Counted from the stretch's first letter, positions 43,892 to 53,255 are shown. The stretch: 64,000 bases of DNA from Hymenobacter sublimis (GCF_023101345.1 NZ_CP095848.1:247501-311500); one strand, 5' to 3'. The notes: generated by a model not told the origin, from the letters alone. Numbers and translations are program-made.

Positions 43892-44939
43892 ACGAGCGGC
43901 TTAGCCAATGAAAAAGTGGCAGGTGGGTTACAATCAGACTAAACGCTACTGCAAAAACCGGCGCCGCTACGTAGCCCATGCGCCCCAAGTCGCCGGAAAG
44001 GAGCATGTGGGCCGCCACCACGGCTAGCAGCCCCGCCGCCGGCCAGCCCAGGGAGGGTAGCCAGGCGCGGCGCGCTTCCTGGGTGCGCAACCCAGCAAGT
44101 AGCGCCAAACTGCAGAAGCCAAAAATGCTGAAGATTTCCCCGGCTCCCTTCACCGAAAACAGCCGCCGCAAGGAATACAGTAGGTTTTCCAGGTGAGCCA
44201 GGGCGTTGTGCAGGCTTTCGGCGGGTGGGGCGCCTACTTGGGCTTCAATCCAGTGGCGCAGGCCCAGCGCTACCGCACTGCCTACGGCTAGCCACCCTAG
44301 CTGGGCCGGCCAGCGCAAAGCCCGCTGCCCAAACACTAGCAGCCACGGCACCAGAAACACAAACGACTCTTTGGCGTGCGGCCCCAGCAGGAATACCGCT
44401 ACCAAAGCTGCTGCTGAGCCACTGCGCGCCCCGTGAAAAGCCAGGGCAAACACGAGCAGGTACAAACTGTCTACCAGGGGTAGGCCGGCCGTGTACACGG
44501 CCCATCGGCTCGTTAGCACGGCCGCTACGGCCAGGGCGGCGGCTGGCGGCGCGGCCCCGTACAGCAGGCAGGTTCGAAACAGCACCAACCCGAAGCCCGC
44601 CATAAGTAGGCAGTTAACCACGTAAAACCCCAAGCGCAGGGGCCATTCGCTGGCTGCCCGCTGGGGCCAGATGCGGGCGTACACTTTCTCCAGAGGCCAG
44701 GCCACGGCTGCGGCTGCCCACGGTACCAGCACCCGGTAGCGCCGGGTAATGCTCACGCCCGCAAACTCCCCGCGCGCAATTCGCAGATAGCTGCGCGTGT
44801 CCAGGGAGTGGGAGAAGTCGTAGTGCACGTACATGGTGTAGGCCGGTCCAGCCACTAGCCCCAGGGCCAGCACATACACCAGCAGCCACCGGGGCCAGCG
44901 CAAAGCCCAGGAGCGAGAAGCAGGCAAATCAGGCAACAT
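43863..44939 (-). CDS. Multispanning membrane protein, function unknown
   Basis: The 358-residue protein has about nine hydrophobic helices and periplasmic loops containing DFSHSLDTRSYLRIARGEF and RYRVLVPW, in the style of GT-C-like proteins. No catalytic motif can be fixed. It converges on and overlaps the previous gene by 29 bp, so one of the two may have been lengthened by loss of a stop. The ATG at 44939 is preferred over a GTG ten codons upstream. Confidence 0.7.
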   Translation of the reverse strand: MLPDLPASRSWALRWPRWLLVYVLALGLVAGPAYTMYVHYDFSHSLDTRSYLRIARGEFAGVSITRRYRVLVPWAAAAVAWPLEKVYARIWPQRAASEWPLRLGFYVVNCLLMAGFGLVLFRTCLLYGAAPPAAALAVAAVLTSRWAVYTAGLPLVDSLYLLVFALAFHGARSGSAAALVAVFLLGPHAKESFVFLVPWLLVFGQRALRWPAQLGWLAVGSAVALGLRHWIEAQVGAPPAESLHNALAHLENLLYSLRRLFSVKGAGEIFSIFGFCSLALLAGLRTQEARRAWLPSLGWPAAGLLAVVAAHMLLSGDLGRMGYVAAPVFAVAFSLIVTHLPLFHWLSRSSTDEVLPAN

Positions 44940-45020
44940 ACATGGCGTGTAAGGGCTGGCGACTTCCACCTAAAAAAATAAAACTCCTATTCTACTTCTC
45001 GCCGCTCTCCTAAATTCAGT

Positions 45021-45053
45021 AGCGGCCGGCCGACGTAATGCCAACCGGCCGCT
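45021..45053 (-). terminator. GC-rich hairpin after the Pro-rich hypothetical gene
   Basis: A 9-bp stem (45021-45029 with 45045-45053) lies about 75 bp beyond the stop of the minus-strand gene ending at 45129. No U tract, so only a weak terminator call. Confidence 0.4.
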
Positions 45054-45128
45054 GCGGGGTCGTGAGGCCTGAATTGGGAGCCCCTTGATGCTGCCGAAGC
45101 TGCGGCCTCCCGGTAGTAGGGTAGGACT

Positions 45129-46340
45129 CTAGTTGCTGAACTTCCGGTCGATGAGCTTCAGGAGCTTGTTGATGTGCTCATCCTTGCGCACCCAGCCGTA
45201 CTGCTCCGTCAGGTTCTCCGTAACGTAGCGCTTGGCGGTGCTGGCGTCGGGCAAGGTATCCAGGTGCTGAATGGCGGCGTGGTACTCCATATTCTCCCCG
45301 TTGAACAGCTCATTGATAAAGCTGAAGCGCTGGTTAATGGAAATGGCCTCGCGTAAAGATTCCACCCGGGGCCCTTTCTCGGCCAGCGTGGTGCTGACCC
45401 GCTCCTGCCGCAGCGTTTCGCTCAGGCTGGGCGCCGCCGGCTGTTCAGCCTTGAGCTTCTCATACAACGGTACTGCCCCACCGGCCACCGAATCCGCCAG
45501 GGGCCGACGAGGTTCCGCTGGTATTTCGGGGGTAGACTTTGGGGTAGCTGGTACGGCGGGTGCGGCCGAGGACACGGGACTTGGTGCGGGTTCCGGTACG
45601 GCGGGTGCTGGGGCGGGAGGAGCGGGGGCAGCGGGTGCTGGTGGGGCCGGTTGAACAAGCGGCCCAGACGACACTGGTTGAGCGGGGGGCGCTGCCTCCG
45701 GGGCCGCGGGCTCCTCGTACAACTCTTTTTCAGAGAGAGGAAGCAGCACGTTAAACGATTCCAGCACAGAAGCCAGCGGCTGCAGCTCAGCGGCGCAGGT
45801 CTCCTCGTGCAAGCGGAAGCGGCTCACCAGGTAGTCGCGCTCCTGTTCCTGCTGGGCCGGTAAGGTGGCCAGGAAGCTTTCGAAGACGGGCTTGTTCAGG
45901 TCGAGGTAGCGCAGGCCTTCGCGCAGCTGCTCCGGCGTGCAGGTGGTAGCTTCGCCCAGCAGCTTATGGGTAAACATCTCCGTGGGAGCTAGGGCCCCGC
46001 CGAGTGTATCGGTAATGGCCTGGGCCAGCAGGGGCTCAAACACGGGCCGACTAAGCTTAATGCGCCGCGAAAGAATGTTCATGAACTGTGTTAGGGCCTG
46101 CCGCACATCAGCGTCCTCGAAGTCGAAGTAGGGGCTGCGCAGCTTGGTCATTTCGGCCGTCCACTTGCCCAGCAGCTGCTGCACGACGAACAGGTTGACT
46201 TGCCGAATAGGGGTGAAGCGCAGTACTGCCGGCCCATCGAGGGTAGCCGTGGGGCGGGCCCCGAAGTGCTGGTCGCAGAGCAGCGAGGCCAGCAGGCGGC
46301 CGTATTGTTCACGCTTGGCGTGGCTATATTTGGTCTTCAT
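45129..46340 (-). CDS. Conserved hypothetical protein with Pro/Ala-rich linker
   Basis: The 403-residue cytoplasmic protein has a helical N-terminal part (about 1-205, LRFTPIRQVNLFVVQQLLGKW), a Pro/Ala/Glu-rich low-complexity linker (about 210-285) and a helical C-terminal domain (about 300-403, including REAISINQRFSFINELFNGENMEY). The C-terminal block recurs in hypothetical proteins of Cytophagales as far as I can recall; the function is unknown. It is divergent from the ferredoxin gene with only 34 bp between starts, so the promoters overlap. Confidence 0.8.
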   Translation of the reverse strand: MKTKYSHAKREQYGRLLASLLCDQHFGARPTATLDGPAVLRFTPIRQVNLFVVQQLLGKWTAEMTKLRSPYFDFEDADVRQALTQFMNILSRRIKLSRPVFEPLLAQAITDTLGGALAPTEMFTHKLLGEATTCTPEQLREGLRYLDLNKPVFESFLATLPAQQEQERDYLVSRFRLHEETCAAELQPLASVLESFNVLLPLSEKELYEEPAAPEAAPPAQPVSSGPLVQPAPPAPAAPAPPAPAPAVPEPAPSPVSSAAPAVPATPKSTPEIPAEPRRPLADSVAGGAVPLYEKLKAEQPAAPSLSETLRQERVSTTLAEKGPRVESLREAISINQRFSFINELFNGENMEYHAAIQHLDTLPDASTAKRYVTENLTEQYGWVRKDEHINKLLKLIDRKFSN

Positions 46341-46374
46341 GAAAAGCCTGATTCAACGGGCAATTTAGGGAAAG

Positions 46375-46698
46375 ATGCCCACTCTACTTGTGCAAAATCT
46401 GCCCGGCGGGCCTATTCCGGTGGCCGCCGGCGCTACCCTGCTAGCCGCCGTACAGGCCGCCGGCCACGACTGGCTCCATGCCTGCGGGGCCCGGGGGCGC
46501 TGCACTACCTGCCGCCTGCAGGTAGTAAGCGGCCCGGACCTGCTAACGCCGCCCACTGAGCCGGAGTTGCGCTACCGGGCGGCCGGCCGCTTGTTGCCCA
46601 CCGAGCGTCTCACCTGCCAGGCGCGCCTACCCGCCGGCGAGGTCACGGGCCGCGTGCCGGAAGCTACCAAGTTGCCCCACGTTCAGTATGTGGAGTAA
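46375..46698 (+). CDS. [2Fe-2S] ferredoxin, plant-type fold
   Basis: The 107-residue protein has the ligands Cys-x5-Cys-x2-Cys ([10 protein letters not shown]) and a distal Cys (LTCQARL), as in 2Fe-2S ferredoxins of the Fer2 family. It differs from the ISC-type ferredoxin at 24405 and has no reductase partner nearby. Low Lys content and many Ala/Pro/Arg codons reflect high GC. Confidence 0.88.
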   Translation: MPTLLVQNLPGGPIPVAAGATLLAAVQAAGHDWLHACGARGRCTTCRLQVVSGPDLLTPPTEPELRYRAAGRLLPTERLTCQARLPAGEVTGRVPEATKLPHVQYVE

Positions 46699-46967
46699 AA
46701 CGGCGCGCCGCCCGGGCGTCATTAGTAGCAGTACTCATTCTCGACCAGCTTCAGCGGGCCCCGGAAAAAGGCGAGAAAATTAAGCTAGCCTACCACGCAG
46801 AGTATGAGCTGTTAAGCCTAACGAAACTGTTGGGCGGAGCGAGCCAGCGCAGCAGTAGCCAGGCTGGTTGGTTGCTGGTATCCGGAAGCAAACTCGTAAT
46901 TTCGGTACCGCGCTGGCCCACCGGCTTGCTCGCTCCCGTATTTGCTCACCTTCTTACCCACTCTCCT
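46699..46967. other. Spacer upstream of thymidine kinase, no confident gene
   Basis: About 270 bp between the ferredoxin stop and the preferred tdk start. One plus-strand frame stays open across it and joins the tdk frame, but its predicted peptide has no recognisable domain and the tdk family starts at 46968. I see no clear -7 element, although one must lie here if tdk is independently transcribed. Confidence 0.4.
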
Positions 46968-47591
46968 GTGTTTATCGAACCCCGCGTCGGTACCGGCCGT
47001 GATATTGCCCGCCAGGGCTGGATTGAAGTTGTGTGCGGCTCCATGTTTTCCGGCAAAACGGAGGAGTTAATTCGGCGACTGAACCGGGCCAAAATTGCTC
47101 GTCAGCGGGTCGAGATATTCAAGCCCGCCCTCGATACGCGCTACCACGCCGAGGACGTGGTGTCGCACAACCAAAACAGCATCCGCTCCACGCCTGTACC
47201 CGTGGCCCAGGAAATGCTGCTGCTGGCCGCTGGCTGCGACGTAGTGGGCGTAGATGAAGCGCAGTTCTTCGACGAGTCGTTGGTGGAGGTGTGCGTGCAG
47301 TTGGCCAACCGGGGCACCCGCGTCATTGTGGCCGGCCTCGACATGGACTACATGGGCCAGCCCTTCGGTCCCATGCCCGCCCTGATGGCCGTGGCGGAGT
47401 TTGTTACGAAAGTGCACGCCGTGTGCGTATGCTGCGGCGAAATAGCCTCTTATTCCTTCCGGGTTGCTGCCTCCGAAAGCAAAATTCTGCTGGGCGAAAC
47501 CGACGCCTACGAAGCCCGCTGCCGTTACTGTTTTCAGGAAGGCATGCGCGAAAAAGCAACCGAGCCAAGCAGCCAGGCCGAAGCACGCTAA
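46968..47591 (+). CDS. tdk: Thymidine kinase (type II)
   Basis: The 207-residue enzyme phosphorylates thymidine in the salvage pathway. P-loop [11 protein letters not shown], catalytic VDEAQFF, the lasso region and four zinc-binding Cys (CVCCGE and CRYCF) are present. The GTG at 46968 gives [18 protein letters not shown], the expected short N-terminus; the longer frame adds 46 residues without support. Confidence 0.93.
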   Translation: MFIEPRVGTGRDIARQGWIEVVCGSMFSGKTEELIRRLNRAKIARQRVEIFKPALDTRYHAEDVVSHNQNSIRSTPVPVAQEMLLLAAGCDVVGVDEAQFFDESLVEVCVQLANRGTRVIVAGLDMDYMGQPFGPMPALMAVAEFVTKVHAVCVCCGEIASYSFRVAASESKILLGETDAYEARCRYCFQEGMREKATEPSSQAEAR

Positions 47592-47666
47592 GCCAAGAGC
47601 GAGCCTCGGGGCAGGCTCCGCGAGTGCCCGCGCCTCAGGGCAGCACTAAAGCCCCGCCGGCGGCGT

Positions 47667-47674
47667 TATCTTGC
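47667..47674 (+). promoter_or_regulatory. Possible -7 element for porZ
   Basis: TATCTTGC is close to TAnnTTTG and lies 35 bp before the porZ ATG at 47710. The element is one T short of consensus, so this is a weak call. Confidence 0.35.
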
Positions 47675-47709
47675 CACTGCACTTTGTAGGGTGCCGTACG
47701 TATTTGCCG

Positions 47710-50061
47710 ATGACTCTAATGTTACGCCTGCGCCGGGGGGCTATCCTCGCGGCTTTCTTCCTGACCGTTTTTGCTTCCGCTGCCCGCGCCCAGTCGACGG
47801 CCGGCTACGGCGACTGGCAGCTGCACCTACCCACCAACCGGGCCAAGGCCCTGGCCGAAGCGGGCGACCGGGTGTACGTGGCGGCTGAGGACGCCTTCTT
47901 CTACTTCGATAAGAGCCTGAACACCACCCGGCTTCTGTCGCGCCGCGACGGCCTGCACGACGTGGGCGTCAACGCCCTGGCCTACGACTCCGTCAGCCAG
48001 CAGGTAGTGGTGGCCTACCGCAACACCAACCTGGATATTCTGCGCCTGAAGGATGGGGCTATCTTGAACCTGCCGGATATTCTGCGCAAGGAAATCAGTG
48101 GCACCAAAACCATCAACCACATTCACGTGGCGGGTAAAACGGCCTACCTCTCGTGCAGCTTCGGAATCGTAGCCCTGGATCTGGCCCGCCTCGAAATCCG
48201 GGATACATACACCAATATTGGGCCGGGTGGAACGGTAGTGCAGGTGTACGCCACGACCGTGGCCGGCAACCAGCTGGTTGCTGCTACCTCCAATGGCCTG
48301 ATGCGTGCCCCCCTGGCCGCCAACCTGCTCGATTACCGCGCCTGGACCACCGACCTGTCTAACCGCGGCGACTCCTTTCGTACGGTGGCGGTGCAGAACG
48401 GGCAGGTATTTGCCGGCAGCATCGGCGACCAACTGTACCGCTACAACCCGGCTACCCCCACTACGGGCTGGCAACCCGTGGCTGCTTCCCTGCGGGGCGT
48501 GGAATTTCGGCAGCTGACGCCTTCGCGGGCCGGCTTACTCGTGACAGATAACACCAAGGTATCGGTGCTGAACGCGGCCACCGGCGCAGTAACGGCCACG
48601 CTACGGCCGGCCCATCTGCGCGACCCGCGCGCCGCCCTACGCACCCGGGACGGCGCCTACTTCCTGGCTGATTTTTCTAACGGCTTGCTGAAAACAACCA
48701 ACGGACAGCAGGCAGAGCAGTTCATTACCAACGCGCCAGCCCAGGCCCAGGCCTACAGTGTGCTAGCTGACGCCCGCACCAACACCGTGGACATCTTCAG
48801 CGGAGGCTACGAAGAGCGATTCAAACAGCAAGACTTTTACCGGGGATTTTTTGAGTACAAAAATGGGCAGTGGGACAACATCACAAGCGCTACGCTGTCG
48901 TCCGCCCAGTACCCTAACCCCAAGGACGTATCCCGTGGGACCCGCACTCCCGATGGCACACTTTACGTGGCTAGCTACGGCAACGGGCTGCTGGAGTGGA
49001 AAGGTCCCGGCAACTTTCGCTTATTCAATCCTACTTCTAGTCTGCCCAACCCCCTACGTAGCGCTATTGCCGATCTTAACTACACGCGGGTAACCGATGT
49101 AAAGGCTGATACTGACGGAAAAGTGTGGGTAGTGAACCGCCACCAGGTAGCCGGACAATCGGGCCTGTTCATCTTCGATCCAGCTGCTTCTACTTGGACA
49201 ACTGTTCCTTATTTCAATGGTAGTGACAACCTGGAGCGACTAGTCCATGACGACGTGGGAGGCGTGTGGGTAACACGGTCCCGCGCTCCGGAGGGTACCA
49301 CTCTGGGGTTGAATGCATTCAACCTGACTACCAACGAGAACCGCTACTTCGGTGTTACTGATGGGTTGCCTTCCGGAGAGCTGTATGACATTGTGAAAGA
49401 CCGTAACGGGAATATCTGGGTGGCCACCAAGTTAGGCCCAGCGGTATTTACCGACCCCAGCTCAGCTTTCGACCTTTCGCTAGGGCTAGGCTTTACCACA
49501 CCTATCGTGCAGCGTGGCGAAGGCACGGGCTTTGCTGCGCTGCGAGACGAGGTAATCCGCGCCATAGCCGTGGATGGGGGTAACCGCAAGTGGTTTGCCA
49601 CTGACCGGGGCTTGTGGCTCTTCAACGAAGATGGTGATGAAGCCCTGGCTCACTTCACCACCGAAAACAGCCCCTTACCCTCCAACCGGATTGTGGACGT
49701 GGAAGTGAATGACAAAACCGGCGAGGTATTCGTGGTAACCGATGCCGGGGTGGTGTCTTACCGCGGGGGCGCTACCGTCACGGAGGGTAAGCCTAGCTGC
49801 GCCAGCGTGTTCCCCAACCCAGTTCGCACGGACTTTACGGGTCAGGTAGGTATTTCTGGGCTGGCTAACAACGCCACTGTTAAAATCACGGATGTGGCAG
49901 GCCGCCTCGTGTATCAAACCCGCGCCAATGGCGGCACTGTTACCTGGAACCTGGCCGACTACAACGGCCGCCGGGTGCAGTCGGGCGTGTATCTAGTACT
50001 GTCATCGGATGCCGACGGAAAGAATGGCTGCGTTAGCAAAGTAGCCGTAGTAGAGCGCTAG
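47710..50061 (+). CDS. porZ: Type IX secretion protein PorZ (beta-propeller)
   Basis: The 783-residue secreted protein has a signal peptide (cleaved after RAQS), the PorZ-type start GYGDWQLHLPTNRA, two beta-propeller regions of two-component-regulator type (about 30-330 and 340-670, for example VWVVNRHQ, IWVATKLGPAVF) and a C-terminal type IX sorting-like domain (VFPNPVRTDF to KVAVVER). PorZ anchors the attachment complex with PorU, PorV and PorQ at the cell surface and in P. gingivalis binds A-LPS. The start could also be ATG 47719. Single gene with its own promoter region. Confidence 0.9.
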   Translation: MTLMLRLRRGAILAAFFLTVFASAARAQSTAGYGDWQLHLPTNRAKALAEAGDRVYVAAEDAFFYFDKSLNTTRLLSRRDGLHDVGVNALAYDSVSQQVVVAYRNTNLDILRLKDGAILNLPDILRKEISGTKTINHIHVAGKTAYLSCSFGIVALDLARLEIRDTYTNIGPGGTVVQVYATTVAGNQLVAATSNGLMRAPLAANLLDYRAWTTDLSNRGDSFRTVAVQNGQVFAGSIGDQLYRYNPATPTTGWQPVAASLRGVEFRQLTPSRAGLLVTDNTKVSVLNAATGAVTATLRPAHLRDPRAALRTRDGAYFLADFSNGLLKTTNGQQAEQFITNAPAQAQAYSVLADARTNTVDIFSGGYEERFKQQDFYRGFFEYKNGQWDNITSATLSSAQYPNPKDVSRGTRTPDGTLYVASYGNGLLEWKGPGNFRLFNPTSSLPNPLRSAIADLNYTRVTDVKADTDGKVWVVNRHQVAGQSGLFIFDPAASTWTTVPYFNGSDNLERLVHDDVGGVWVTRSRAPEGTTLGLNAFNLTTNENRYFGVTDGLPSGELYDIVKDRNGNIWVATKLGPAVFTDPSSAFDLSLGLGFTTPIVQRGEGTGFAALRDEVIRAIAVDGGNRKWFATDRGLWLFNEDGDEALAHFTTENSPLPSNRIVDVEVNDKTGEVFVVTDAGVVSYRGGATVTEGKPSCASVFPNPVRTDFTGQVGISGLANNATVKITDVAGRLVYQTRANGGTVTWNLADYNGRRVQSGVYLVLSSDADGKNGCVSKVAVVER

Positions 50062-50230
50062 AGCTCAATTCTGCCTGAATTTTGCGGCGCGGTGAGGAGT
50101 TAATTAGGCCTTTGCATTTGTTCTGCTTTATCAGAGCCGAAGTTTCGGGAGTCCGCCCGCGTGCCATAGCACCGCCCGGCACGCTGCCTTCACCTAAGCC
50201 GGCTTATTATTCATCAGTAGCTTTTGCTTC

Positions 50231-50953
50231 ATGCTTATAAAAACCCGTGGTATCGTTCTGAGTTACATGCGCTACCGCGAAACCAGCATCATTGCGCGCA
50301 TTTACACCGAGCAGTTGGGGCTGCAGAGCTACGTTGTGAACGGAGTGCGCAAGGCCAAACCCCCAGGCCGAATTGCCCTGTTTCAGCCATTCACGCCACT
50401 GGAGCTGGTGGCCTATACCTCCCGTAGCGGCGGCCTCACTCGCCTCTCGGAGTACCGGTGCGCCGAGCCGTTCCGCACCCTGCCTTACGATGTACGTAAG
50501 AGCAGCATTGCTCTGTTTCTGGCAGAAATTACGGGCCGTGTGCTGCAGGAGGAAGAAAAGAATGAGCCTCTATTTACATTTCTGCACGATTCCATTCTGG
50601 CTTTCGACCGGCAGGAGGAAGGCTTTGAGAACTTTGCCTTGGTGTTTCTGCTGGGGCTCAGCCACTACCTAGGTTTCGGTCCCGAAAATGGGGAGCAGAT
50701 TACTACTCAGGTGGCTTTTGCCTCCGAAGTACCGGGCGGCGCAGTCAGCACTAGCGCTACGGCCATGCGTTTTCAGGAGTTTGAGCAGCATTTTGACGCT
50801 TTACTTCGGGAGCCTGCTACCGCTACCGTTCCTAATGGGCGCGTACGCCGGGAGCTGCTGGGTGTGCTGATTCGCTACTACCAGCTCCACGTGGAGCACT
50901 TAGGCGACATCCGCTCCCTCGCCGTTCTTTCGGAGGTGCTGGCCGAGCTGTAG
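50231..50953 (+). CDS. recO: DNA repair protein RecO
   Basis: The 240-residue protein has an N-terminal OB-fold (TRGIVLSYMRYRETSIIARIYTEQLGLQSYVVNGVRK) and a helical C-terminal domain with YYQLHVEHLGDIRSL. RecO loads RecA on gaps with RecR. The zinc-finger Cys cluster of some RecO proteins is absent, as in many Bacteroidota. The start ATG is preceded by about 170 bp of intergenic sequence. Confidence 0.9.
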   Translation: MLIKTRGIVLSYMRYRETSIIARIYTEQLGLQSYVVNGVRKAKPPGRIALFQPFTPLELVAYTSRSGGLTRLSEYRCAEPFRTLPYDVRKSSIALFLAEITGRVLQEEEKNEPLFTFLHDSILAFDRQEEGFENFALVFLLGLSHYLGFGPENGEQITTQVAFASEVPGGAVSTSATAMRFQEFEQHFDALLREPATATVPNGRVRRELLGVLIRYYQLHVEHLGDIRSLAVLSEVLAEL

Positions 50954-50971
50954 GGTAACTACTATCTCTTC

Positions 50972-51026
50972 CACTTAAACACACGGGCCCGACTCAGTTG
51001 CTGAGTCGGGCCCGTGTGTTTAAGTG
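50972..51026. terminator. Strong bidirectional terminator between recO and the FKBP array
   Basis: A perfect 26-bp stem (50972-50997 with 51001-51026) with a 3-nt loop lies between the convergent genes and can end transcription from both sides. Confidence 0.9.
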
Positions 51027-51047
51027 AGGCATGAGAGCTTCGAGGGG

Positions 51048-52019
51048 TTACTTTACGCCTACCAGCTCTACATTAAAGCGCAGCACAGAATTCGGCGGAA
51101 TGTCGGTGCCGGCGCCGCGCGGACCATACGCCAGGCCGGAAGGAATTAGCAGAATGGCTTTGCTACCCTTGTTGAGGAGGGCAATGCCCTGGTCCCAGCC
51201 GGGAATCACCTGGCCCGTACCCAACGGAAATTCAATGGGCTTATTTCCATTTCGCTCCGAAGAATCGAAAACCTTACCGTTGAGCAACAGGCCTTTGTAG
51301 AGCACTGAAACGGTTTGTCCCTTCTTGGGCTTGAGGCCCGTGCCGGCCTTGGTCACAACGTAATACACCCCGCTCGGGGTTTTCAAAGCCTTCAGCTTGT
51401 TTTGCTTGAGGTAGGCTAGAATGCGGGCATCGTCCTTGAGTTTCTGCTGGGCAGCCTGCTTTTTAGCTTGCTCCTGGGCCAGCTGCATTTGCCGCTGCAC
51501 ATCCTGCATGGCCTCGGCCTCCGTCTGCACCTTTTCAGCCTTGGCCAGTACCGTCAGTGTTGCGCCCGCCCGCCGCACAAACGGCGGCACCGGCTGGCGA
51601 AACGACTTGGCAAAGACCGTATCCACGTTCAGGCGGAACACGCCCGAGTCGCCGGGCTGCAGCAACGACAGTGCTTCCTCAACCCCGCCCGCCTGTCCGC
51701 GCCGTATTGTATCCAGGGGCACTCGCACGGGCTGGCCGCCGCCCTGCCGCCGGGAGTGCATCAGCACGGAGTCCGTGGCCGTCCGGAACTCTAGGTGCAG
51801 GCTCATGATGCGGCCCACGCGGGTGGCGTAGGAGGGGTCACCGGTAGCAGGCAGGGCCGGGCGCAGCACGTACCGCCCATTTTCCCGGCGATAAATTCGG
51901 TACTCCAGGCCGGAGCGCAGCTTGCTGAAGGGGGCGGGTTCTCCCTGAAAGCTCATCAGACCGGCCGCCATGAAGAGGGCAGAAGCAAGCAGGGGCAAGC
52001 GGGATAAAAGAAATTGCAT
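51048..52019 (-). CDS. FKBP-type peptidyl-prolyl isomerase, two-domain, periplasmic
   Basis: The 323-residue protein has an N-terminal signal-like segment (about 1-24) and an FKBP-like but degenerate N-domain (about 33-165, GLEYRIYRR to KAEKV). A charged coiled coil (about 170-200) leads to a canonical C-terminal FKBP domain (about 205-323: PSGVYYVVTKAGTG, VSVLYKGLLLNGKVFDSS, VIPGWDQGIALL, LIPSGLAYG, LRFNVELVGV). It is a prolyl isomerase/chaperone of the envelope. It shares this two-domain plan with the last gene of the array (54873). Last transcribed gene of the minus-strand series. Confidence 0.9.
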   Translation of the reverse strand: MQFLLSRLPLLASALFMAAGLMSFQGEPAPFSKLRSGLEYRIYRRENGRYVLRPALPATGDPSYATRVGRIMSLHLEFRTATDSVLMHSRRQGGGQPVRVPLDTIRRGQAGGVEEALSLLQPGDSGVFRLNVDTVFAKSFRQPVPPFVRRAGATLTVLAKAEKVQTEAEAMQDVQRQMQLAQEQAKKQAAQQKLKDDARILAYLKQNKLKALKTPSGVYYVVTKAGTGLKPKKGQTVSVLYKGLLLNGKVFDSSERNGNKPIEFPLGTGQVIPGWDQGIALLNKGSKAILLIPSGLAYGPRGAGTDIPPNSVLRFNVELVGVK

Positions 52020-52104
52020 ACGGATGGAAAGGAATTCAGCGGCTTAAGATACGGGCTTACGGGCAAGCCGGGGTATGGGGTAGCACCAGATCAGCAGCCG
52101 GTTT

Positions 52105-52145
52105 GCCCAAAACAAACGGCCCAACAGTGCGCTACTATTGGGCCG
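52105..52145 (-). terminator. Rho-independent terminator after the single-domain FKBP gene
   Basis: A 12-bp stem with one mismatch (52117-52128 with 52133-52144) is followed on the minus strand by GTTTGTTTT. It starts 5 bp beyond the stop of the gene ending at 52150. Confidence 0.75.
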
Positions 52146-52149
52146 GTCC

Positions 52150-52641
52150 TTATTTTATTTTCAACACTTCCAGCTCGAACACCAAGTCAGCATTGGGCGG
52201 AATCAGGTAACGCTCCTCGTTGTCCGGGTCGGGACGGCCTTCGGGGCCGTAACCCAGAGCGGCCGGAACCCAGACCCGCGCCCGGCTCCCCTGGGGTAGC
52301 AGCAGCAGCACCTCGTCCCAACCCGGCACCACTTCCCCACGGCCCGCCCGCACTTTCAGCGGCCCACCCTGTTTTACTGAAGCGTCGAAAATATGCCCAT
52401 CCATCAGAAAGCCCGTGTAGTGCACGGTCACTTTCTCCCCGGCGCGGGCCGCCGGACCAGAGCCCGGCTGTCGAATCAGGTAACGCAGCCCGGAAGGGGT
52501 AGTAATGGCCCGCGCCAGCAGGCTGTCGGTGGTAGTGGGTACGGCGACAGGCAAGACCTGCTGAGCCTGCACCCAGAAGGGAGCAATGCTCAGCAGCAAG
52601 CCCAGAATGCCAAGGTAGGAGTGCCGCGTGGAAAGGTGCAC
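52150..52641 (-). CDS. FKBP-type peptidyl-prolyl isomerase, single domain, secreted
   Basis: The 163-residue protein has a signal peptide (cleaved after VQAQ) and one complete FKBP domain (TPSGLRYLIRQPG, VHYTGFLMDGHIFDAS, VVPGWDEVLLLL, WVPAALGYG, LVFELEVLKI). The loop after LGYGPEG is longer than usual (RPDPDNEERY). It starts one base after the stop of the upstream gene, indicating coupling, and is followed by a terminator. Confidence 0.9.
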   Translation of the reverse strand: MHLSTRHSYLGILGLLLSIAPFWVQAQQVLPVAVPTTTDSLLARAITTPSGLRYLIRQPGSGPAARAGEKVTVHYTGFLMDGHIFDASVKQGGPLKVRAGRGEVVPGWDEVLLLLPQGSRARVWVPAALGYGPEGRPDPDNEERYLIPPNADLVFELEVLKIK

Positions 52642-52642
52642 G

Positions 52643-53206
52643 TTACTGAACTTCAGTGACTTCTATATCAAATAGCAGTGGCGTAGGAGGCGTATTAGGC
52701 ACCAAGCTCTGATAGTAGCTACCCCCACCATATACTAGTAGAAAGGAAGGGATAATTACCTGCTTTCGGTCGCCTTTACGCATTTGTAGCACTCCTTGCT
52801 GATAGCCAGTTGGTGCTTCTGGCGTAGGTTGATTTGCATAGAAGGAGATACATCCGCACGGAGTACGATTAGAACTTGAGGCAACAAGTACCTGTCCTTC
52901 ATTAGTCTCACCAATGTACTTGCTGACAAAATTAGTAGTCACCTTGTTACCAGCTTTAATCAGCGAATTAGTGGTAGGCCCGTCGACCAGCGGTACCAGG
53001 TAAATTCCCGAAGGTAGGCGAGTATAGTTGGTGATGCTATGCCGGGTGAGGTAGGCCTGAATGGTAGCGTCGTCCGCTTTTTTCTGATCCTCTTCCTGCT
53101 GACGGACCTGCTTGATATAATCAGGCTCGGTGTTGCAGCTGGTAAGGGCCGGCACGGTAAGGAGCGGCAAAATCAACAGGGAAAGGGCCAGCGCAAACTT
53201 CTTCAT
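52643..53206 (-). CDS. Divergent FKBP-like lipoprotein
   Basis: The 187-residue protein has a lipoprotein signal (lipobox LTSC, Cys near residue 24), a charged helix and a strongly altered FKBP domain: it keeps LPSGIYLVPL, the KGDRKQVIIPSFLLVYG hairpin and LFDIEVTEV, but lacks the aromatic active-site Tyr/Phe-Asp-Trp set. It also has an insertion with two Cys (TPCGCISF). It is clearly less GC-rich than the flanking FKBP genes. Probably a non-catalytic or specialised chaperone. Confidence 0.8.
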   Translation of the reverse strand: MKKFALALSLLILPLLTVPALTSCNTEPDYIKQVRQQEEDQKKADDATIQAYLTRHSITNYTRLPSGIYLVPLVDGPTTNSLIKAGNKVTTNFVSKYIGETNEGQVLVASSSNRTPCGCISFYANQPTPEAPTGYQQGVLQMRKGDRKQVIIPSFLLVYGGGSYYQSLVPNTPPTPLLFDIEVTEVQ

Positions 53207-53255
53207 GGGAAAACGCAAAAGGTAACGGACTACTGCTATTTCGTCCTGTTTTAAT

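Noticed and set aside
42536..44939. Horizontal transfer of the two overlapping membrane genes
   Set aside because: Composition is like the neighbours and no mobility gene or repeat borders them.
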